Part shown: positions 1-4,355 of the stretch, piece after piece | Position numbering within the stretch: the first letter of the stretch is position 1 | Layout of the letters: every line of letters begins with the position of its first letter | Assembly: GCA_937885735.1 (NCBI GenBank) | Contig: CALABN010000260.1 | Location: 1-5,510, forward strand | Length of the DNA: 5,510 bases | DNA from: an uncultured Bacteroidota bacterium | Lineage (GTDB): Bacteria; Bacteroidota; Bacteroidia; Bacteroidales; SZUA-534 | Direction: 5' to 3' | Translations under genes and position numbers: made by a program | The notes under the pieces: generated by a model | Told to the model about the DNA's origin: nothing | The model's database searches: none | What the model saw: the letters and a program-made list of their open reading frames with translations, nothing else

Positions 1-48
1 GCAGTATAGCCAGCATCACTTTTAGCTGATTCAGCCATATTAAATAAT

Positions 49-726
49 GTGATGGCATGTGCCAAATACTCTTTGCTCCTTGCTGCATCAGAGTCCTTTA
101 ATGCAATGGATGCTGCTGCAAGAGAAGCAGCAATTAGAGAAAGGCTTGAAGCCAGAAAAGAGGCTCAAAGAAAAGCTGAAGAAGAAAGACTTCCCCTTTC
201 ACCACGCTGGACAAAACTTGATGACAGACTTGCTCAATATACAGGCCAATTATATCCAAAAGTCCTTGATGTTAGTTTACAACAGAGACTCCACTATTTG
301 CAGCAGATAAATCTGGCCGACAAGAACGGAGCACTCTATACATTAAAACCAGACTGGAAAGAGAAGCTCCAGTCATTCGGAAGATACAATACTTACATGT
401 CAGAATATCTCAGAGAGAACGGAAATATCAGACTTTATCAAGGTGGACTTCTTGAAGGAACAGTAGAAAAGACAATTACCTTTGATAAGGACGAAAGCTG
501 GAACGATGCCATTATCGTTAGAACATCCAACGGGAAAGTATATGTTCCTGTTTACAATCTTCAAAAAGATAATCTCGAAGGAAGAATTGTCCATATTGAA
601 ATGCCTTACTTTGATACCATGAAGAAGATTGCTGACAAAGAAATCAAAATTCAACGAAATGGTACAAAAAAGCCAAATATTGAAGGCGAATCTCTTTTGG
701 GGGTCGCCTTTTTATTTAGGATTTAG
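49..726 (+). CDS. Relaxase C-terminal-like fragment (DUF3363-like), probable mobile-element remnant
   Basis: This ORF encodes 225 residues from a GTG at 49; ATG at 52 is an equally good start and no ribosome binding site decides it. The frame is open back to base 10, after a TAG at 7-9, so a longer ancestral protein may have been cut here. Residues 20-48 are rich in Ala, Glu, Arg and Lys and look like a charged helix. From about residue 51 (SPRWTKLDDRL) comes a helical region with LHYLQQINLA, then GRYN and a beta-rich end (LEGTVEKTI, DAIIVRTSNGKVYVPV, LEGRIVHIEM). This order resembles my memory of the DUF3363 C-terminal region of VirD2/TraI-type relaxases, which act in plasmid or conjugative-element transfer. 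The catalytic Tyr and His-triad domain of a relaxase is absent, so the fragment cannot nick DNA itself. The last 15 or so codons overlap a terminator hairpin and the stop comes from a TTTAGGA repeat, which suggests 3' decay. A hypothetical protein of unrelated function remains possible. Confidence 0.45.
   Translation: MMACAKYSLLLAASESFNAMDAAAREAAIRERLEARKEAQRKAEEERLPLSPRWTKLDDRLAQYTGQLYPKVLDVSLQQRLHYLQQINLADKNGALYTLKPDWKEKLQSFGRYNTYMSEYLRENGNIRLYQGGLLEGTVEKTITFDKDESWNDAIIVRTSNGKVYVPVYNLQKDNLEGRIVHIEMPYFDTMKKIADKEIKIQRNGTKKPNIEGESLLGVAFLFRI
683..713 (+). terminator. Intrinsic terminator overlapping the end of the first ORF
   Basis: AAGGCGA (683-689) pairs perfectly with TCGCCTT (704-710) around a 14-base loop, followed by a T run (709-713). 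It lies inside the last codons of the relaxase-like ORF. Terminators normally follow the stop codon, so the natural end of this gene was probably upstream: a TGA in another frame at 680-682 just precedes the hairpin. Confidence 0.7.
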
Positions 727-742
727 GAATTAGGATGTAGGA
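715..742 (+). repeat. Four tandem heptamers of TTTAGGA type
   Basis: The units are TTTAGGA, TTTAGGA, ATTAGGA and TGTAGGA at 715, 722, 729 and 736. The second unit supplies the TAG stop (724-726) of the preceding ORF. The same heptamer recurs at 4154-4167 in the other intergenic region of the window. Confidence 0.75.
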
Positions 743-766
743 TTTTTAATTTCAATTCAACATTAT

Positions 767-797
767 AGGGCAATGAGTTTCGGCTTGTTGCCCTTTT
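767..797 (+). terminator. Intrinsic terminator at the head of repeat copy A
   Basis: AGGGCAA (767-773) pairs with TTGCCCT (788-794) around a 14-base loop, followed by TTTT (794-797). It is a second terminator, about 80 bases after the one that overlaps the first ORF, and is homologous to the hairpin at 1556-1585, so it belongs to the repeat module and not to the gene. Confidence 0.7.
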
Positions 798-899
798 CAT
801 TTGGGATTGAACGCAGATTCGACTGATTTAACGGATTTTCGCGGATTTTTAACCACGAATTGGCACGAATTAGCACGAACGAATTGCGATTGCCTTTCT

Positions 900-928
900 G
901 TACAGACGCAAAATTTTTGCGCCTCTAC
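900..928. repeat. Palindromic element in copy A
   Basis: GTACAGACGCAAAA (900-913) and TTTTGCGCCTCTAC (915-928) are inverted repeats with 12 of 14 positions paired around one base. It can form a hairpin in DNA or RNA. The mismatches (C/C and A/C) are at the same places in copy B, so they are old. The arms resemble the GTAGAGACGC-type palindromes I recall from intergenic regions of several bacterial phyla. Confidence 0.7.
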
Positions 929-976
929 CGATATAACGATTCAACATCTCAACAGCGAAGCGTCTCAATCTTAATA

Positions 977-1007
977 TTTCATAAATTCAAATTATTGGCT
1001 AATTTTG
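977..1007 (+). promoter_or_regulatory. Candidate Bacteroidetes-type promoter for the DUF4160/DUF2442 pair
   Basis: TAATTTTG (1000-1007) fits the -7 consensus TAnnTTTG of Bacteroidetes primary sigma factor promoters. TTTC (977-980), 19 bases upstream, is an imperfect match to the -33 TTTG box. Transcription would start near 1014, leaving a leader of only about 13 bases before the ATG at 1027. The surrounding sequence is AT-rich, so a chance match is possible. Confidence 0.4.
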
Positions 1008-1026
1008 AAATCATAAAATTGTTGGT

Positions 1027-1280
1027 ATGCCAGAAATTAGTCGGTTTTATGGTATTATTATAAAAATGTTCTTTAAACCAAAGAACACGAACCGTCGCAT
1101 ATTCACGCTATTTACAATGAATATGTAGGTATATTTGACTTGAAAACCCGTGTAATGGTTGATGGCGATTTGCCTCAAAAGGCACAAAGTATGGTGGTGG
1201 AATGGATTGATTTGCACTACGATAGATTGCAGGAAATGTGGAATACACAGAAAATAGGTAAAATAGAACCTTTGGAATAA
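1027..1280 (+). pseudogene. DUF4160 family protein, broken by a one-base frameshift
   Basis: The zero frame starts at ATG 1027 with MPEISRFYGIIIKMFFKPK, the typical DUF4160 opening, but meets TAG at 1126-1128 after 33 codons. From 1083 the -1 frame reads EHEPSHIHAIYNEYVGIF and continues without a stop to TAA at 1278-1280, ending in WNTQKIGKIEPLE. Joining the frames after the Lys codon at 1081-1083 restores an 84-residue protein of normal family length, with the characteristic H-x-P-x-H-x-H-A motif intact. One missing A or G at about 1081-1083 explains everything; sequencing error, true mutation and rare -1 slippage on A-AAG are the alternatives. The function of DUF4160 is not established. It commonly precedes a DUF2442 gene, and such pairs have been suggested to behave like toxin-antitoxin modules. 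Its stop overlaps the start of the next gene (TAATG), so their translation is probably coupled. Confidence 0.82.
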
Positions 1281-1528
1281 TGATACCACGTATAAAATCG
1301 GTTAATGCTCTCGACAACTATATGTTGCGAGTGTCGTTTGACGACAACAAGACTGTCTTGTACAATGTCGCCGATGACATTCGTCAAATAGAGGATTTTA
1401 AAAGTCTTGAAACTGTTGAAGGTCTATGGCAAAACGTACAATTGGATTCTAGCCGTACTTGCATCTTTTGGAACGATAGAATTGACCTTGCAAGTGACAG
1501 CATTTATGAATTTGGTATAAAACAATAG
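1280..1528 (+). CDS. DUF2442 domain-containing protein
   Basis: This intact 82-residue protein consists of one DUF2442 domain, the usual size for a stand-alone member. Visible family features are the opening PRIKSVNALDNYMLRVSFDD (residues 3-22), an acidic VADDI (30-34), a middle helix with F40 and L43, and the closing signature W64-N-D-R-I-D69-L, followed by D73-S-I-Y. The start at 1280 shares its A with the TAA of the DUF4160 gene. No ribosome binding site of its own is needed if ribosomes re-initiate, but in the frameshifted state the zero-frame ribosomes stop at 1128, 150 bases upstream, which could lower its translation. DUF2442 is a small domain of unknown biochemical role, usually paired with DUF4160 and proposed as the partner or antitoxin-like half. 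No signal peptide or membrane segment is visible. It ends 19 bases before repeat copy B, whose hairpin can end its transcript. Confidence 0.87.
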   Translation: MIPRIKSVNALDNYMLRVSFDDNKTVLYNVADDIRQIEDFKSLETVEGLWQNVQLDSSRTCIFWNDRIDLASDSIYEFGIKQ

Positions 1529-1555
1529 AATCCTATTCCCATTCTCTATTATAAT

Positions 1556-1585
1556 GGCAATGGGCTTTGTGTCTGTTGCCTTTTT
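1556..1585 (+). terminator. Intrinsic terminator after the DUF2442 gene, part of copy B
   Basis: GGCAA (1556-1560) pairs with TTGCC (1576-1580) around a 15-base loop, followed by TTTTT (1581-1585). The 5-bp stem is weaker than the 7-bp stem of the homologous hairpin in copy A. It serves only the + strand: no T run follows on the - strand. Confidence 0.6.
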
Positions 1586-1687
1586 CATTTGGGATTGAAC
1601 GCAGATTCGACTGATTTAACGGATTTTCGCGGATTTTTAACCACGAATTGGCACGAATTAGCACGAACGAATGGCGATTGCCTTTCT

Positions 1688-1715
1688 GTACAGACGCCAA
1701 ATTTTGCGCCTCTAC
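1688..1715. repeat. Palindromic element in copy B
   Basis: GTACAGACGCCAAA (1688-1701) faces TTTTGCGCCTCTAC (1702-1715) with 11 of 14 positions paired. It is the counterpart of the palindrome at 900-928 and shares its two inner mismatches. It lies 36 bases beyond the patatin stop on the - strand and could fold at the end of that transcript, but has no following T run there. Confidence 0.65.
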
Positions 1716-1751
1716 TGATATTTCTCAACGATTCAACTTTAAACCCTGCAA

Positions 1752-4109
1752 TCACTGCAAGTATGGCAGGTTGAATCCCACGCTGAGGTAGTAGTAGCCT
1801 TTCTCAACATAAGTGTCGTTGGCGCGAAAGAAACTGATTTGGCCAATAGGAGTCCTGACCAGGAAGCCTGCGCCAATGCCAATGCTTTTGCAGGTTGGAC
1901 CGTCGTCAACGATGTCCTTGAGCGAGTGGTAGGTGGCAACGGCATTGGCCTTCAGTATCAGGTTGGCATATTTGAAAAATTCCTGCCTGAACGTTAAGCC
2001 GACACTTCCAAAGTTTCTGTCGCAGATATGGTTCAGTTGGAAACCCGCGAATGGAGTCTGTCCGTAGCGCAGATTGTATTTGTACCCGCCAATGTAGAAC
2101 ATATCGGCGCTTTGGATGTCGTTTGTGGCAATGCCGATATATGCCGATGGCAAAAGCGACGTCGTGTTGTTGCCGAATGTGAATGCCGATTCGTAATTGA
2201 AACTGATTTTCATATAGTTGGTGTGCCTGAATACGGTGTCGATGAATGTGGCGTCTTCCTCGTTTGTGATTTTGCGCTTGGAGCCGAAGGCGCCCTTCAG
2301 TTCGGCAACCCATTTTGAACCGTGCTTAGGGTACAGGTTGTCGTCATAAGAGTTGTGCTTGGTGTAGAAGCGCAGGCCAGGCTGGCTTGTCAGTTCGTCG
2401 TTGTCAGTCAGGCCAGAGTAGGTGTCTTTGTCAGTTTTTGTGACAAATGCTTCGTAGTATGCCGACAGCCCCATTTTAGTGTAAGTGTTCAATGTCTTGT
2501 TCAATCCTATCACGTCCCAGCAGAAATGGTTGTATTTGTAGTCGCCCAGTTTCTTGTTTTTGCTGTAGGCGTATTTGAAATCGAAGTGTGCTTCAAGTTT
2601 TGTGCTCAAACTCAATGTGTTGTCACGGCTCACGCTTCTGTTGAGTTGCGCGTGGAAGCCTGGATGACGGTTGATGTTGGCGTAAATGGACGTGCTGTAT
2701 TTCTTGTTCCATAGGTTTCTGCGTTCATATTTGGCAGTGAATCCTATGTTGTAGATGTTGTCGTAGTAATAGGCGAATTTGAATTGGCTTTGGCCTTTTT
2801 CCTTGACAGTGTATATCAGGTCGATAGCGCCGTCGCTGTTAGTCTCGATGCGGTAATTGATTGAATTGTAAAGAAGTGTGGCATAAAGCCGTGTTGTGGC
2901 GTCTTCAATGGTTGACACGGTGACGTATTGGTTGTTTTTTATATTAATAATGCCGTAAGCGTTTTCTTCGTCGGTTATCTTTATTCCGTTGATGATGACT
3001 TTCCCGATAAGGATGGAGTCGTGGCGGACAAGCGGAGCGGGGCGATTGTGTGGCTCGATGCGGTTGAGCGAGTCGGCAAGGCGTTTCAGTTCGGAGTGGT
3101 GCAGTTTTGCTGATTCCTCGCCACGCTTTATTATCTTGTCGGCTTGAAGGAAGTCAGATGGCTGGATGCCGTGCATATCAGGCGCGATGAGGTAGTCGAC
3201 GTGTTCTATTTGCTGTTTTGAGTCGGTAACGCCACCAAACATAAGCACGCGTCCTGTTACTTTTGCAATGGAGTTCATCTCGACTGCCGACACGCTGTCC
3301 TCGTAGCCTGTGTATGCGCCAATTACAATGTCGGCACCCATTTGGCGGACGTCGTCGACTGGAAAGTTGTGCATCACGCCACCGTCCACAATCATCATTG
3401 TGTCCGATTCGGTTTCAATGACAACTGGCGAGAATACAAGAGGAATGGCCATACTTCCGCGAATGGCCTGTGCAAGGTTGCCTTCAGAGAATTCTATGAG
3501 CCGACCTTTCAGAATGTCGACGCCGTAGCATCGGAATGGAATGGGATAGTCGTCGAACTTGTTTATGCCTGCCGTACACCAGGTTAGCCGTGAGAAGAAT
3601 TGTGACAGGTTCTGTCCTTCGATAACGCCTGACGACATAACAGGTTTGCCGTTTTCGAATGTGAATTCAACAGGATACCAGCCTAAATCCTCTTTTTGGT
3701 CTATTGAGATTTGTTCCTGGTCGAGAGTGCTCGACATAAGTTCCAGCCATTTGGTGTTGCGGGCAAAGTCTTCAAGTTCCTCGATACTGTAACCTATTGA
3801 ATACAAGGCGCCAATGATGCTACCCATACTCGTGCCTGTAATGTAGTCGGGATAGATTCCAACCTCTTCAAGTTCTTTCAGTATGCCAATGTGCGCCATA
3901 CCTTTTGCACCGCCACCCGAAAGCACGAGTCCCACTTTTGGGCGCTTGCTTTTTGTCTGCACAGCATTTATGGAGTCGGTTTGCACATTGGCAACGGCTG
4001 AATCGGTTATGAAAACGGTGTTTTCGGTATTTAAAGTATCAGTTTTGGTAAATGCGTATGTGTCGCTAATTATCAGTATTGTAAAAAATACAAAACAAAA
4101 TTTTTTCAT
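1752..4109 (-). CDS. Patatin-like phospholipase with POTRA-like domain and outer-membrane barrel (type Vd-like)
   Basis: This complete 785-residue protein starts at the ATG at 4109. Residues 1-20 (MKK, then a hydrophobic run ending TYAF) form a signal peptide, followed by a polar linker to about 55. The patatin domain spans about 57-310: oxyanion loop SGGGAKG (64-70), nucleophile elbow G92-T-S94-M-G96, the block GSMAIPLVFSPV (218-229) and D242-G-G completing the Ser-Asp dyad. All catalytic parts are present, so an active lipid acyl hydrolase (phospholipase A or lysophospholipase type) is likely. Residues about 366-436 look like one POTRA repeat (IGKVIINGIKITDEENAYG to IDLIYTVKEK). From about 443 to the end there are alternating amphipathic strands with aromatic girdles, typical of an Omp85/BamA-related barrel. 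The order matches PlpD and FplA, type Vd secreted patatins. In Bacteroidetes such proteins are common; whether the enzyme part faces the surface or the periplasm cannot be read here. It forms its own transcription unit behind the purF terminator; the substrate is unknown. Confidence 0.94.
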   Translation of the reverse strand: MKKFCFVFFTILIISDTYAFTKTDTLNTENTVFITDSAVANVQTDSINAVQTKSKRPKVGLVLSGGGAKGMAHIGILKELEEVGIYPDYITGTSMGSIIGALYSIGYSIEELEDFARNTKWLELMSSTLDQEQISIDQKEDLGWYPVEFTFENGKPVMSSGVIEGQNLSQFFSRLTWCTAGINKFDDYPIPFRCYGVDILKGRLIEFSEGNLAQAIRGSMAIPLVFSPVVIETESDTMMIVDGGVMHNFPVDDVRQMGADIVIGAYTGYEDSVSAVEMNSIAKVTGRVLMFGGVTDSKQQIEHVDYLIAPDMHGIQPSDFLQADKIIKRGEESAKLHHSELKRLADSLNRIEPHNRPAPLVRHDSILIGKVIINGIKITDEENAYGIINIKNNQYVTVSTIEDATTRLYATLLYNSINYRIETNSDGAIDLIYTVKEKGQSQFKFAYYYDNIYNIGFTAKYERRNLWNKKYSTSIYANINRHPGFHAQLNRSVSRDNTLSLSTKLEAHFDFKYAYSKNKKLGDYKYNHFCWDVIGLNKTLNTYTKMGLSAYYEAFVTKTDKDTYSGLTDNDELTSQPGLRFYTKHNSYDDNLYPKHGSKWVAELKGAFGSKRKITNEEDATFIDTVFRHTNYMKISFNYESAFTFGNNTTSLLPSAYIGIATNDIQSADMFYIGGYKYNLRYGQTPFAGFQLNHICDRNFGSVGLTFRQEFFKYANLILKANAVATYHSLKDIVDDGPTCKSIGIGAGFLVRTPIGQISFFRANDTYVEKGYYYLSVGFNLPYLQ

Positions 4110-4153
4110 CGTAAATCCAGATTGTTAGGAACAAACGCTAATGTAACTTAATA

Positions 4154-4221
4154 TTTAGGATTTGGGAATAAAGTTGAAGGTTTAAAGTTGAATGTTGAAG
4201 TGCCTAGTGCCTGGTGCCTGG
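4154..4221 (+). repeat. Heptanucleotide tandem-repeat mosaic upstream of the patatin gene
   Basis: Three families of 7-bp units follow one another: TTTAGGA, TTTGGGA (4154-4167); after a 5-base spacer GTTGAAG, GTTTAAA, GTTGAAT, GTTGAAG (4173-4200); then, in unbroken register, TGCCTAG, TGCCTGG, TGCCTGG (4201-4221). It lies 45-112 bases before the patatin start codon, where its length could alter promoter context. The first family also occurs at 715-742. Confidence 0.8.
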
Positions 4222-4224
4222 TAA

Positions 4225-4301
4225 GGTAGAGAGGTTGAATTTTGCCAATTTTTAATTCGTGGTTTCAAAAAAAACTGTGAAAATCCGTTGAATCTGCGTT
4301 C
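4225..4301 (-). repeat. Degenerate inverted copy (C) of the dispersed repeat module
   Basis: On the - strand, 4301-4275 reads GAACGCAGATTCAACGGATT and then TTCACAG; 4265-4254 reads AAACCACGAATT; and 4246-4225 ends in the right arm of the palindrome (CCTCTCTACC). This is the order of copies A and B, but with one GATT unit and two of the three CACGAA decamers missing and the palindrome decayed. It follows the purF terminator directly, in the direction of purF transcription. Confidence 0.75.
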
Positions 4302-4305
4302 AAAC

Positions 4306-4336
4306 AAAAAAAGGCTGACTAAAACAGCCAGCCTTT
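4306..4336 (-). terminator. Intrinsic terminator of purF
   Basis: On the - strand AAAGGCTG (4336-4329) pairs with CAGCCTTT (4317-4310), followed by a run of seven T (4312-4306). An alternative, tighter loop pairs 4325-4329 with 4313-4317. It begins 19 bases after the purF stop codon and separates purF from the patatin gene downstream, so these are likely distinct transcription units. Confidence 0.85.
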
Positions 4337-4355
4337 GTATTTGCATATCAGGATA

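Larger units (their letters stand above)
762..945 (+). repeat. Dispersed repeat module, copy A
   Basis: This 184-bp stretch recurs almost unchanged at 1548-1737 (copy B) in the same orientation. Its parts in order are a terminator hairpin (767-797), a GATT-phased block starting GAACGCAGATTC (809-850), three CACGAA decamers (854-883), a linker, and an imperfect palindrome (900-928), ending with AACGATTCAAC (935-945). The best conserved part, 794-935, differs from copy B at only a few positions, including one length difference in the A/T centre of the palindrome. I see no protein gene in it; the open frame at 860-1063 merely crosses the repeat. It fills most of the gene-free stretch 727-1026. 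Confidence 0.9.
1548..1737 (+). repeat. Dispersed repeat module, copy B
   Basis: This is the second direct copy of the 762-945 module, with the same order of parts: ATTATA plus hairpin (1548-1585), GATT block from GAACGCAGATTC (1597-1638), CACGAA decamers (1642-1671), palindrome (1688-1715) and the end AACGATTCAAC (1727-1737). It starts 19 bases after the DUF2442 stop and ends 14 bases before the stop of the convergent patatin gene, so it fills that intergenic space. No gene is seen in it. Confidence 0.9.

Noticed and set aside
860..1063. Open frame of 67 codons on the + strand
   Set aside because: It starts inside repeat copy A and runs into the DUF4160 gene in another frame; no recognisable protein sequence.
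1072..1078. TTTAAAC as a programmed -1 slippery site in DUF4160
   Set aside because: The heptamer is out of phase with the zero frame and the shifted frame would hit TAA at 1074-1076.
1589..1774. Open frame of 61 codons on the + strand
   Set aside because: It merely translates repeat copy B and the 3' end of the patatin gene; copy A has no equal-length counterpart in the same frame.
2028..2714. Long + strand open frames opposite the patatin gene
   Set aside because: They are antisense shadows of the patatin coding sequence with unnatural Val/Cys-rich composition.
4125..4140. Possible patatin promoter -7 box on the - strand (TAGCGTTTG)
   Set aside because: It has three bases between TA and TTTG, not two, and no TTTG is found at the -33 position; not strong enough to annotate.
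805..4301. Repeats as a CRISPR array
   Set aside because: Copies are far apart, about 185 bp long, enclose genes or differ in strand, and show no regular spacers or cas genes.
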